Assembly (NCBI GenBank): GCA_001647635.1 | Contig: CP014761.1 | Location: 1,302,001-1,366,000, forward strand | Length of the DNA stretch: 64,000 bases | DNA from: Leifsonia xyli | GTDB lineage: Bacteria > Actinomycetota > Actinomycetes > Actinomycetales > Microbacteriaceae | Reading direction: 5' to 3' | Shown: one piece after another, positions 16,460-25,260 of the stretch | Layout of the letters: each line of letters starts with the position of its first letter | How positions within the stretch are numbered: the first letter of the stretch is position 1 | Translations under genes and position numbers: made by a program | The notes under the pieces: model-generated | Seen by the model: the letters and a program-made list of their open reading frames with translations, nothing else | Told to the model about the DNA's origin: nothing | Databases searched by the model: none

Positions 16460-18522
16460 ATGATCCTGACCAGCACGGTGCTGCCCAGCTACATCCGCGA
16501 CGGATGGTGGACGCCCGACGACGCGAGCGGCGCGGCCGAGGTGCTCGACGCATCCACCGGCGCGCCCGTCGCCCGCGTGAGCGCGGCGGGGCTCGACCTC
16601 GCGGGTGCGCTCGAGCACGCGCGCACAGTCGGGCAGGCGTCGCTGGGCGAGCTGACCTTCCACCAGCGCGCGCTGCTGCTGAAGCAGCTCGCGCAGGCGC
16701 TCACCGAGCGGAAGGACGAGCTGTACGACCTCTCCCTGCAGTCCGGCGCGACCCGCTCCGACGCGTGGATCGACGTGGACGGCGGCATCGGCGCCCTGTT
16801 CACCTACGGGTCGAAGGGCCGCCGCGAGCTGCCCAACGCGCAGGTCGTGCTCGACGGACCGGCGGAGCAGCTGTCGAAGGACGGCAGCTTCCTCGGCCGC
16901 CACGTCTACACGCGCCTCCCCGGTGTCGCGGTGCAGATCAACGCGTTCAACTTCCCGGTGTGGGGATGCTCGAGAAGTTGGGGCCGTCGTTCCTGGCCGG
17001 GATGCCGACGCTGGTCAAGCCGGCGACGCCGACCGCCTTCGTCGCCGAGGCCGCCGTGCGGATCATGGTGGAGTCCGGGCTGCTCCCCGCGGGATCCCTG
17101 CAGCTGGTCAGCGGCGGCGTGCCCGACCTGTTCGAGCACCTCCGGCTGGGCGATCTTGTCGCCTTCACCGGGTCCGCGTCGACCGCCGAGAAGCTGCGGG
17201 CACACGACTCGGTGCAGACCGGCGGGGTGCGATTCACGAGCGAGACCGACTCCATCAACGCGTCGGTGCTCGGGACGGACGCGGTGACCGGCACGCCGGA
17301 ATTCGACGCCTATGTGAAGGGACTCGTCGTCGAACTGACCGCCAAGTCGGGGCAGAAGTGCACGGCGATCAGGCGCGCGATCGTCCCGGCGCCCCTGGTG
17401 GACGACGTCATCGGCGCGGTGCGCGAGCGGATCGCGTCGCGCGTCGTCGTGGGCGACCCGCGCGCGGAGGGCGTGACCATGGGTCCGCTCGCGTCGCGCG
17501 GGCAGCGCGAGGAGGTGCTCCGGCAGGTCTCCCGGCTGGTAGCGGCCGGTGGCGAGCTCGTGCTCGGCGGTCTCGACCAGCCGACGGTGACGCGCGCCGA
17601 CGGCACGGTCGGGGCCGCTCCCGAGGGCGCCTTCGTCGCGCCGGTGCTGCTGCGCTTCGCGGACGCGTGGACGCCCGAGGCGCACACGGTCGAGGCGTTC
17701 GGGCCGGTCGCGAGCATCCTGCCCTACCAGACCGCGGAGGAGGCGGTCGCGCTCGTCGCGCGCGGCGGCGGGTCGCTGGTGACCAGCGTCGCCACGCACG
17801 ACCCGGAGTTCGCGCGCGCCCTCGTGCTGGGCTCCGGCGCGTACAACGGCCGCATCCTGGTGCTCGACCGGGATGACGCGCGCACCTCCACGGGGCACGG
17901 ATCGCCGATGCCGCACCTCGTGCACGGCGGACCCGGCCGCGCCGGCGGCGGCGAAGAGCTGGGCGGCATCCGCGCGGTGCTCCACCACATGCAGCGGACC
18001 GCACTCCAGGGGTCACCCGATCTGCTGACCGCGATCACCGGCGTGTGGCATCCGGGTGCCGCGGCGAGCGCGGACGGGCCGCACCCGTTCCGCAAGTCGC
18101 TTGCGACGCTGCGGATCGGCGACCAGGTGCAGGCCGGGCCGCGCCGGGTCACGCTGGACGACATCGAGGAGTTCGCGACGTCGACCGGGGACACGTTCTA
18201 CGCGCACATGGATGAGGAAGCCGCGGCCGCCAACCCATTCTTCCCCGGCCGGGTGGCGCACGGCTACCTGCTGGTGTCGTGGGCGGCGGGGCTGTTCGTC
18301 GACCCCGAGCCCGGTCCCGTCCTCGCGAACTACGGGCTCGAGGACCTGCGGTTCCTCACCCCGGTCGTCCCCGGCGACAGCATCCGCGTGGCGCTCACCG
18401 CCAAGCAGATCACGCCGCGCGAGACCGACGACTACGGCGAGGTCCGTTGGGACGCCCGCATCCTGAACCAGCGCGACGAGCTCGTCGCCACCTACGACGT
18501 CCTCACCCTCGTCGCCAAGTAG
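16460..18522 (+). pseudogene. paaZ: PaaZ bifunctional oxepin-CoA hydrolase / semialdehyde dehydrogenase (frameshifted as sequenced)
   Basis: When one base is restored this is a 687-residue PaaZ: an N-terminal aldehyde dehydrogenase (residues about 1-520, catalytic cysteine in SGQKCTAIRR) and a C-terminal MaoC-like hydratase (about 540-687, with FPGRVAHGYLL). It opens the oxepin-CoA ring and oxidises the aldehyde. The frame breaks in TGGGGATG at 16961-16967: the family sequence is VWGMLEK, but the read gives VWGCSRS; adding one G to GGGG (16962-16965) repairs it. ATG at 16460 follows GGAGG. All downstream motifs are intact, which argues for a sequencing indel over decay. Confidence 0.9.
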
Positions 18523-18531
18523 CTCGTCCGT

Positions 18532-18600
18532 AGCCGCCGAGCACAGGAAAATCGTCGCGGATCGAGCAAATCGGCGACGTTTTTCCTGTGCTCGCGGGCT
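18532..18600. repeat. 69-bp long hairpin, likely bidirectional terminator (copy 1)
   Basis: Arms of 27 bases (18532-18558 and 18574-18600) pair with three mismatches around a 15-base loop. The inner CGTCGC/GCGACG stem is followed by a T tract on both strands. It separates the convergent paaZ and paaR genes. A second 69-bp copy with 24 of 27 identical arm bases lies at 59658-59726, so this is a dispersed element and not just a local terminator. Confidence 0.85.
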
Positions 18601-19191
18601 AGCGGAGGGCGAGGGCGAGGATGGTGTCGGCGAGGTCGTCGGGGGTGAGGGGGCCCTCGGGGTGTACCACTCGGTGAGCGAGTTGATCATGCCGAAGAGG
18701 AGGCGGGCGACGACGGCGGGGTCGGCCTCGGTGCGCAGGCTCCCCTCGGCACGGGCCTCCGCCACGAGTGCCGCGACGGCATGGTCGAACGCGCGGCGGC
18801 GCTCCAGCGCGGCCCGCTCGACCTCGGTGTTCCCGCGGACCCGCAGCAGCAGGGTCACGTAGGGCAGCCGGTCGGCGAGCACGCGCACGGCGCCCCGCAG
18901 CACGTACGCCAGGCGGTCGGCGGCCGGGCCCTCGGTCGCCTCTGGCGCGCGCAGCACGCCCTCGAGCCCGTCGAGCGCCTCGTCCAGCGCGAGGCGCAGC
19001 AGCTCCTCCTTGGAGGCGACGTGGTGGTAGATCGCCGACTTCGAGAGCCCCAGCCGCTCGGCGAGCATCCCGATGGAGGTCGCGTCGTACCCGTGCTCAT
19101 TGAACGCGGCCACGGCGACCTCGAGGATGCCGCGCTGGTCGTAGCCGGGGCGTCCTCGGCGCAGCGTGTCCGAATCCACCGTGTCCGTCAC
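18599..19191 (-). CDS. paaR: TetR-family repressor of the paa genes (apparent frameshift near the C-terminus)
   Basis: A TetR-type repressor of about 197 residues when corrected. The N-terminal HTH is clear (ILEVAVAAFNEHGYDATSIGMLAERLGLSKSAIYHHVASKEELL). It is divergent from paaA across 82 bases holding an 18-base palindrome, with a matching site before paaJ, hence the PaaR call; the inducer is probably phenylacetyl-CoA. After FGMINSLTEWYTP the frame slips: one extra C in the CCCC run (plus-strand GGGG, 18659-18662) gives EGPLTPDDLADTILALALR and a TAG. Uncorrected, the frame continues far into paaZ antisense. GTG start at 19191. Confidence 0.8.
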
Positions 19192-19228
19192 CCGTTCAGT
19201 CTGGCACGCCGCACCCTCCGCGGCATAT

Positions 19229-19246
19229 ACTGAACGAACGATCAGT
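19229..19246. promoter_or_regulatory. Operator between paaR and paaA
   Basis: ACTGAACGAACGATCAGT, an 18-base imperfect palindrome with the same half-sites as the paaJ operator. It overlaps TATACT (19226-19231), a good -10 for paaA, so repressor binding would block the promoter. A further half-site-like CGTTCAGT lies at 19193-19200 beside the paaR start and could support autoregulation. Confidence 0.75.
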
Positions 19247-19273
19247 AAGTAAAGATCAGCGAAGGGGAGGTCG

Positions 19274-20254
19274 ATGGAGACCACCACCGCGGAACCGACC
19301 GCCGAGCAGGCGCGCTTCGACGAGCTCATCGCGAGGGACTCGCGAATCGAGCCGCGCGACTGGATGCCCGACGACTACCGGCGCAGCCTCATCCGGCAGA
19401 TGTCGCAGCACGCGCACTCCGAGATCATCGGGATGCAGCCGGAGGCCAACTGGATCACGCGCGCGCCGAGCCTGAAGCGCAAGTCCATCCTCATGGCCAA
19501 GGTGCAGGACGAGGCCGGCCACGGGCTGTACCTCTACTCCGCCACTGAGACGCTCGGCGTCACCCGCGACGAGCTCATGGACCAGCTCATCTCCGGGCAG
19601 GCGAAGTACTCGTCGATCTTCAACTACCCCACCCTCAGCTGGGCCGACATCGGCGCGATCGGCTGGCTGGTGGACGGGGCGGCGATCTGCAACCAGGTGC
19701 CGCTGTGCCGCTGCTCGTACGCGCCGTACGGCCGGGCGATGGTCCGTATCTGCAAGGAGGAGTCGTTCCACCAGCGGCAGGGCTTCGAGATCCTGCTCGA
19801 GCTCATGCGCGGCACCCCCGAGCAGCAGCGGATGGCGCAGGATGCGGTGAACCGCTGGTACTGGCCGTCGCTGATGATGTTCGGGCCGCCGGACGGCGAC
19901 TCCCCCAACTCCGCCCGCTCGATGGCGTGGAACATCAAGCGCTTCTCCAACGACGAGCTCCGGCAACGCTTCGTCGCCATGCTCGTGCCGCAGGCGGAGG
20001 CGCTCGGCGTCACCCTGCCCGACCCGGACCTGCGCTGGAACGAGGAGCGCCAGTCTTACGACCTCGGCCCGATCGACTGGAACGAGCTGAAGGAGGTCAT
20101 CGCCGGGCGCGGCCCGTGCAACGCGCAGCGCCTGCAGCGCCGCCGGGAGGCGCACGAGGAGGGACGCTGGGTGCGGGAGGCCGCGGCCGCGTACGCGGCG
20201 AAGCAAGCGGCCCGGCGCGAGGCCGAGACCGAGACCGCCGGAGCCGTCGCATGA
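19274..20254 (+). CDS. paaA: Phenylacetyl-CoA epoxidase catalytic subunit PaaA
   Basis: A 326-residue diiron oxygenase subunit. The metal ligands lie in four helices, visible around [24 protein letters not shown] and [19 protein letters not shown]. With PaaB, C and E it epoxidises phenylacetyl-CoA at the 1,2 position using O2. AAGGGGAGG precedes the ATG by five bases. First gene of a tight paaABCDE-G operon in which each of the first five genes overlaps or nearly touches the next; the promoter is under the PaaR operator. Confidence 0.96.
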   Translation: METTTAEPTAEQARFDELIARDSRIEPRDWMPDDYRRSLIRQMSQHAHSEIIGMQPEANWITRAPSLKRKSILMAKVQDEAGHGLYLYSATETLGVTRDELMDQLISGQAKYSSIFNYPTLSWADIGAIGWLVDGAAICNQVPLCRCSYAPYGRAMVRICKEESFHQRQGFEILLELMRGTPEQQRMAQDAVNRWYWPSLMMFGPPDGDSPNSARSMAWNIKRFSNDELRQRFVAMLVPQAEALGVTLPDPDLRWNEERQSYDLGPIDWNELKEVIAGRGPCNAQRLQRRREAHEEGRWVREAAAAYAAKQAARREAETETAGAVA

Positions 20255-20538
20255 CCGCCGAGCAGTGGCCGCTCTGGGAGGTCTTCGTCCGCGCCTCCCG
20301 CGGCCTGTCCCACGTGCATGTCGGCTCCCTCCACGCGCCCGATGAGGAGCTGGCGGTCCGCAACGCCCGCGACCTCTACACCCGCCGTGGCGAGGGCGTG
20401 TCGATCTGGGTCGTCCCGTCCGACGCCATCACCGCCAGCGACCCGGATGCGAAGGGCGCCTTCTTCACGTCGCCCGCCGGCAAGAACTACCGGCACGCCA
20501 CCTACTACACCGCCGCCGAGGGGGTGAAGCACCTGTGA
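20251..20538 (+). CDS. paaB: Phenylacetyl-CoA epoxidase subunit PaaB
   Basis: A 95-residue Paa[29 protein letters not shown] at the start and [18 protein letters not shown] in the middle are characteristic. PaaB bridges the PaaA-PaaC heterodimers in the epoxidase complex. Overlaps paaA and paaC by four bases each (ATGA, GTGA). Confidence 0.95.
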   Translation: MTAEQWPLWEVFVRASRGLSHVHVGSLHAPDEELAVRNARDLYTRRGEGVSIWVVPSDAITASDPDAKGAFFTSPAGKNYRHATYYTAAEGVKHL

Positions 20539-21353
20539 CCGATCTCGATCACGGCCACGTCGAGCTGTCCGCGGTGACGCTCTCGGACGAGTTCGTCGCC
20601 TCCGACACCCCGCCCTCCCCCGAGGTCGCGGAGTACGCCCTGTGGCTCGGCGACGACTCCCTGGTGCTGGCCCAGCGGCTCGGGATGTGGATCACCCGCG
20701 CCCCGGAGCTGGAGGAGGACGTCGCGCTCGCGAACATCGCCCTCGACCTGCTCGGGCACGCCCGGTCGCTGCTGCGCTACGCCGGGTCCGCGACGGGTCG
20801 CACCGAGGACGACCTCGCCTACTGGCGCGACGAGGGCGACTTCCGCTCGGCGCACCTGTTCGAGCAGCCCAACGGCGACTTCGCGCACACGATCGTGCGC
20901 CAGTTCGCCGCCGCCCACTACCTGTACGCGCTGTACGACCGGCTGCGCGCCTCCGCCGATCCGGTGCTCGCCGGGGTGGCCGCGAAGGCGGTCAAGGAGG
21001 TCGACTACCACCGCGATCACGCCGACCAGTGGATGCTGCGCCTCGCGCTCGGCACCGACGAGTCGCGTCGCCGCACGCTGCGCGCGCTGGAGGACGTCTG
21101 GCCGTACGTCGACGAGCTGTTCGCCGACGAGCCGGTGCTGGATGCGCTCGACGGCGTCGCCGTGCGGCCCTCGTCGCTGCGGGAGGCGTTCGACGCGGAC
21201 ATCGCGCCGGTGCTGGCCGAGGCCGAGCTCGAGCTCCCGGACGCGTTCCACGCCGCGGGCGGCGGCCGGCGCGGGCGGCACTCCGAGTACCTCGCCCCGC
21301 TGCTCGCCGAGCTGCAGGTGCTCGCCCGTCAGCATCCGGGGGCGTCGTGGTGA
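20535..21353 (+). CDS. paaC: Phenylacetyl-CoA epoxidase structural subunit PaaC
   Basis: A 272-residue ferritin-like subunit that partners PaaA without a functional diiron site. Helical segments YALWLGDDSLVLAQRLGMW and VALANIALDLLGHARSLLRYAG and the HLFEQPNGDFAHTIVRQ stretch match the family. It starts with GTG overlapping the paaB stop. The second half is Ala/Glu-rich helix, ending near an RHSEYLAPLLAELQ motif. Confidence 0.94.
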   Translation: MTDLDHGHVELSAVTLSDEFVASDTPPSPEVAEYALWLGDDSLVLAQRLGMWITRAPELEEDVALANIALDLLGHARSLLRYAGSATGRTEDDLAYWRDEGDFRSAHLFEQPNGDFAHTIVRQFAAAHYLYALYDRLRASADPVLAGVAAKAVKEVDYHRDHADQWMLRLALGTDESRRRTLRALEDVWPYVDELFADEPVLDALDGVAVRPSSLREAFDADIAPVLAEAELELPDAFHAAGGGRRGRHSEYLAPLLAELQVLARQHPGASW

Positions 21354-21838
21354 GCCGCACGCATCATGCGGACGCCGCGCGCGCCTGGTCGGCCGCGGCC
21401 TCCGTCGTCGACCCCGAGGTGCCCGTCCTGAGCATCGACGATCTCGGCGTGCTGCGCGAGGTGACCGTCACCGACGACGGCGTCGACGTCGTGATCACCC
21501 CCACCTACTCCGGCTGCCCGGCGATGGATGCGATCCGCGAGGATGTGGTGCGCGCCCTGTCCGCCGCCGGCTTCGGCGCGGTGCGCGTCCACCTCGTGCT
21601 GTCGCCCGCGTGGACCACCGACTGGATCAGCGGCGTCGGCCGTTCCAAGCTGAAGGAGTACGGCATCGCTCCGCCCGCGCCCGCGACCGGTCCGGTCAGC
21701 CTGCGCCTGTCGGTGAAGTGCCCGCACTGCGGCTCGCTCGATACGCGGGAGGTCGCGCACTTCGGCTCCACCTCCTGCAAGGCGCTGTTCGTGTGCCGCG
21801 GGTGCGGCGAGCCGTTCGACCACTTCAAGGCGCTCTGA
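21350..21838 (+). CDS. paaD: PaaD, iron-sulfur/metal assembly factor of the epoxidase
   Basis: A 162-residue protein: an N-terminal MIP18/DUF59 domain (VVDPEVPVLSIDDLGVL, then TPTYSGCPAMDAI) and a C-terminal four-cysteine zinc ribbon (CPHC ... CRGC). PaaD is needed for assembly of the epoxidase reductase or oxygenase centres, by analogy with Fe-S carrier DUF59 proteins. Two consecutive GTG codons can serve as start; the second (21350) gives the usual four-base overlap with paaC. Confidence 0.92.
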   Translation: MSRTHHADAARAWSAAASVVDPEVPVLSIDDLGVLREVTVTDDGVDVVITPTYSGCPAMDAIREDVVRALSAAGFGAVRVHLVLSPAWTTDWISGVGRSKLKEYGIAPPAPATGPVSLRLSVKCPHCGSLDTREVAHFGSTSCKALFVCRGCGEPFDHFKAL

Positions 21839-21840
21839 GG

Positions 21841-22947
21841 ATGGCGCGCGCCCGGTTCCACGAGCTCGCCGTCGCCGAGGTGCGACCGCTCACCTCCGCC
21901 AGCGTCGAGGTCACCTTCGCCGTGCCCGACGAGCTGCGCGGCGAGTACGACTACCTGCCGGGTCAGCACGTCGCCCTGCGCGCGCACGTCGGCGGCCGGG
22001 AGCTCCGGCGCAGCTACTCCATCTGCCGCCCGCCGCTGCCGCCGATGGACGGACGCCCCGGCCGGATCAGCGTCGCCATCAAGCGCGACCTCGGGGGCGC
22101 TTTCTCCACCTGGGCGACCACCGAGCTGCGCCCGGGCGACCGCATCGACGTGATGAGCCCCCAGGGCACCTTCACCGTCGACACCGCGAGCCTCGACGGC
22201 AGGCACATCGTCGGCGTCGCCGCCGGCTCCGGCATCACGCCGCTCATGGCGCTCGCCGGCAGCATCCTCACCGGGTCGCCGACCGCCCGGTTCACACTCG
22301 TCTACACGAACCGGACGGCGATCGACGTCATGTTCCTGGAGGAGCTGGCCGACCTGAAGGACCGCTTCCCCGCCCGCCTCGCGCTGCACCACGTGCTCTC
22401 GCGCGAGCAGCGGTCGGCGCCGCTGCTCTCGGGCCGCATCGACGAGGAGCGGTTCCGGCGGATGCTGGACACGCTCATCCCGCCGGACTCCGTGGACGAG
22501 TGGTTCCTGTGCGGGCCGTTCGAGCTCGTGCAGCTCTGCCGCGACGTGCTGGAGACCTACGGAGTGGAGCGGGACCGCATCCACTTCGAGCTGTTCACGA
22601 CCGGGGAGCCCGGCGAGCCGCGCGGGGACTCCGGCCGCCCGGTCGTGGTGCACGACGGCGAGAAGACGGCAGAGATCGAGTTCACGCTCGACGGACTCAC
22701 CTCGACCGTGACCACGCCGGTCGACGCCAACGAGTCCGTGCTCAACGCCGCGCTCCGCGTGCGGCCGGACGTGCCGTTCGCCTGCACCGGCGGCGTCTGC
22801 GGCACCTGCCGCGCGCGGCTCGTCACCGGCGACGTGCGGATGACCGAGAACTACGCCCTCGAACCGGAGGAGTTGGAGCGCGGCTACGTGCTCACCTGCC
22901 AGTCGCATCCGCTGACCGACCGCGTCGTGGTCGACTACGACGTCTGA
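21841..22947 (+). CDS. paaE: Phenylacetyl-CoA epoxidase reductase PaaE
   Basis: A 368-residue flavin reductase. Residues 1-110 form the FAD barrel (RRSYSIC), about 115-240 the NAD(P)H domain (GVAAGSGITPLMALA), and the C-terminal 90 residues a plant-type [2Fe-2S] domain with CTGGVCGTC and a final cysteine in CQSHP. It feeds electrons from NADPH to PaaA. The ATG is two bases after the paaD stop. Confidence 0.95.
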   Translation: MARARFHELAVAEVRPLTSASVEVTFAVPDELRGEYDYLPGQHVALRAHVGGRELRRSYSICRPPLPPMDGRPGRISVAIKRDLGGAFSTWATTELRPGDRIDVMSPQGTFTVDTASLDGRHIVGVAAGSGITPLMALAGSILTGSPTARFTLVYTNRTAIDVMFLEELADLKDRFPARLALHHVLSREQRSAPLLSGRIDEERFRRMLDTLIPPDSVDEWFLCGPFELVQLCRDVLETYGVERDRIHFELFTTGEPGEPRGDSGRPVVVHDGEKTAEIEFTLDGLTSTVTTPVDANESVLNAALRVRPDVPFACTGGVCGTCRARLVTGDVRMTENYALEPEELERGYVLTCQSHPLTDRVVVDYDV

Positions 22948-22955
22948 GGAGCCCC

Positions 22956-23726
22956 ATGATCGAGCTCGACATCGCCGACGGGATCGCACGGATCACCCTC
23001 AACGCGCCCTCCCGCCTGAACGCCCTCGGCCCCGACGACCTCCGCGACCTGACCGCGGCGTATGCCGACGCGGAGGCCGCGGGGGTGCGCGCGCTCGTGC
23101 TGCGCGGCGAGGGCCGCGCCTTCTGCGCCGGCCGCGACATCGCGGGCGTCGACCCCGCGACCGACGACGTGACCGGCTACCTCGACGGACTCGTCACTCC
23201 GCTGCTGCAGCGCATCGCCGCCTTCCCCGCGCCGACCTTCGCCGCCGCCCAGGGCGCGAGTCTTGGCGTCGGCCTCGGCCTCCTCGTCGCGACCGACGTG
23301 GTCTACGTCGCCGAGGACGCCAAGATCGGCTCCCCCTTCGCCGCCCTCGGGGCCTCCCTCGACTCCGGCGGGCACTGGCTCCTCGTGTCGCGCCTCGGCC
23401 CGCACCGCGCGCTCGACCTCATCTACTCCGGCCGCCTGCTCTCGGGCAGCGAGGCCGTGGCGGGCGGACTGTTCTCGCGGGCGCTGCCCGCCGCGTCCCT
23501 CGGCGAAGAGGTGGATGCGGCGGCCGCGGCGGCAGGATCCGGCGCGACCCAGGCGTTCCTCGCGAGCAAGCGCATCGTCGCCGGCCTGCGCGACGGCTCC
23601 CTCGACCTCTGGTCGTCCGTCGCCGCCGAGAACGCCGCCCAGGCGACCCTGCGCGACACCGCCGACTACCGGGAGGGCTTCCGCGCCTTTCAGGAGAAGC
23701 GCTCCCCGCGCTTCACCGGCGCCTGA
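22956..23726 (+). CDS. paaG: Enoyl-CoA hydratase/isomerase (PaaG-like)
   Basis: A 256-residue crotonase ending the paaABCDE operon, eight bases after paaE. The oxyanion-hole segments are FCAGRDIAG and AAAQGASLGVGLG. The second crotonase of a paa locus is normally PaaG, which isomerises the 1,2-epoxide to oxepin-CoA; context supports that, but the sequence alone would only say enoyl-CoA hydratase family. It is followed by a palindromic repeat region and the convergent maltokinase gene. Confidence 0.8.
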   Translation: MIELDIADGIARITLNAPSRLNALGPDDLRDLTAAYADAEAAGVRALVLRGEGRAFCAGRDIAGVDPATDDVTGYLDGLVTPLLQRIAAFPAPTFAAAQGASLGVGLGLLVATDVVYVAEDAKIGSPFAALGASLDSGGHWLLVSRLGPHRALDLIYSGRLLSGSEAVAGGLFSRALPAASLGEEVDAAAAAAGSGATQAFLASKRIVAGLRDGSLDLWSSVAAENAAQATLRDTADYREGFRAFQEKRSPRFTGA

Positions 23727-23727
23727 C

Positions 23728-23859
23728 GCGATTCGTGCCGAATGTGCGCTATCGCGCCGCAATACCGCACATTCGTGCCGAATCTCCACCGCCCACCCCA
23801 GCCGCGATTCGTGCCGAATGTGCGCTATGAGGCGGCCAGAGCGCACATTCGGCACGAAT
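23728..23859. repeat. Four-copy palindromic intergenic repeat at a convergent junction
   Basis: The unit ATTCGTGCCGAATGTGCGC occurs twice in direct orientation (23731-23749 and 23807-23825), once as a perfect inverted copy (23841-23859), and once partly inverted with a flipped centre (about 23766-23784). The third and fourth form a perfect 19-bp stem with a 15-base loop. It lies between paaG and the convergent maltokinase gene and fills almost the whole 142-base gap; termination in both directions is likely. Confidence 0.85.
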
Positions 23860-23868
23860 GCCCGCGCG

Positions 23869-25206
23869 TTAGGAGACGCGAGTCGCCAGCAGGCGTTGCA
23901 CGGCGGCCAGCGGGATCGGGATCCACGAGGGGCGGTGCCGCGCCTCGTACGCGATCTCGTACACGGCCTTGTCGAGCTCGAAGGCGTCGAGCAGCAGGCG
24001 GAAGTGGTCCATCTCGCCGGGCGCGACCGAGGCGTAGCCGTCCAGGTACGCCTGGCGGGCGTCGGCGGCCCAGCCGCTCGCGTCCACCGGCGTCTCGCGA
24101 CGGGCGAGGGAGCCGGCGACGTAGTCGAACGAGCGCAGCATCCCGGCGACATCCCGCATCGTTGCGTCGGGCAGCGCGCGCTCGGCGAGGGGACGCAGCG
24201 GCTCGCCCTCGAAGTCGATGAACTGCCAGCCGCGTTCGGGCGCGTAGAGCACCTGACCCAGGTGCAGGTCGCCGTGGATGCGCTGCAGCAACGGGAGCGG
24301 AGCCGCGGCGGCCTCCTCGTAGACGGCCGCGATGCCGGCGCGGAGCTCCTCGACCTCCGATACCTCCGTCGTCGTCACGGTCAGCCGGCGGAACATCCCG
24401 TCGAGCGCCTGAGCCACGTCGTCCGGCGACGCCGGCTTGGTCGGCAGCTCCTGCGCCATCAGCCGGTGCAGCTCCGCCGTCCCCGCCCCGAGGGCGTAGG
24501 CGCGCTCGGTGAAGTCCTCCCCGCGCTCGGCCGCGCTGACCGCGAGCTCCCAGCCGTCCTCGGCGCCAGGGACGAAGTCCTGCATCAGCGCCAGCTCGCC
24601 CGAGGCGACGCCGCCATCGGCGGTCGGCCACGAGCCGGTCAGCCAGCCGAGCAGCGCCGGGGTGCGGCGCGAGCCCCCGGCGGTGAGCGCGGCGAGGGTG
24701 GAGACGTCGGGGTTCTCACCGTCCTGCACCACGCGGAACACCTTGATCAGCGCCGGGCGACCGTCGTCCAGCTCGCCGACGATGGAGGTGTTGGACTGCT
24801 CCCCCGTCAGCCGGCGCGACGAGCGCACCGCCAGCCGCTCGCCGAGCGTGTGGCCCTGCGCGTGCGCGTCGCGGCCCTCCGACCGCTCGGCACCGGTCAT
24901 CAGGTCCACGAGCGAGGCGACGTACGCCTCCTCCGTCGGCCCGTCGTACAGATAGCGGCCGCCGGCCTCTCCGATGAACGCGGCCTCGTCGCCGTCGCGG
25001 TCCACCCGTGCGACGACGGGCACCTGGTACACGCGCGGCGTGCGCGGGGCGTCGTCCGCGAAGAAGTGGGTGACGATGCGGGCGTCGTCCCCCGCGGGTT
25101 CGGCGTCGAACGAGGCGAGGAGGCGCAGGCGCGGCTGGACGTTCTTGGTCGAGTACCAGCGCTGACGCTGCATCCACGTTCCGACCAGCTCGATGAGTTC
25201 GGTCAT
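23869..25206 (-). CDS. Maltokinase (Mak/Pep2 type)
   Basis: A 445-residue kinase of the aminoglycoside-phosphotransferase fold. The opening QRWYSTKN is characteristic of maltokinases, and the catalytic loop HGDLHLGQ with the metal-binding DFEGEP are intact. It phosphorylates maltose to maltose-1-phosphate with ATP, the donor for GlgE alpha-glucan synthesis. TreS, GlgE and GlgB, the usual partners, are not in the window upstream or downstream, so the gene stands alone here. ATG at 25206. Confidence 0.88.
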   Translation of the reverse strand: MTELIELVGTWMQRQRWYSTKNVQPRLRLLASFDAEPAGDDARIVTHFFADDAPRTPRVYQVPVVARVDRDGDEAAFIGEAGGRYLYDGPTEEAYVASLVDLMTGAERSEGRDAHAQGHTLGERLAVRSSRRLTGEQSNTSIVGELDDGRPALIKVFRVVQDGENPDVSTLAALTAGGSRRTPALLGWLTGSWPTADGGVASGELALMQDFVPGAEDGWELAVSAAERGEDFTERAYALGAGTAELHRLMAQELPTKPASPDDVAQALDGMFRRLTVTTTEVSEVEELRAGIAAVYEEAAAAPLPLLQRIHGDLHLGQVLYAPERGWQFIDFEGEPLRPLAERALPDATMRDVAGMLRSFDYVAGSLARRETPVDASGWAADARQAYLDGYASVAPGEMDHFRLLLDAFELDKAVYEIAYEARHRPSWIPIPLAAVQRLLATRVS

Positions 25207-25260
25207 GCCTGAACCGTACGCCCGCCGGGGCGGTTGGGAGCAGGGGTTGCCACCGAATGC

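Noticed and set aside
16460..18522. Programmed ribosomal frameshifting in paaZ
   Set aside because: The site TGGGGATG lacks a slippery heptamer and downstream pseudoknot evidence, and four other genes in the window show the same lesion type.
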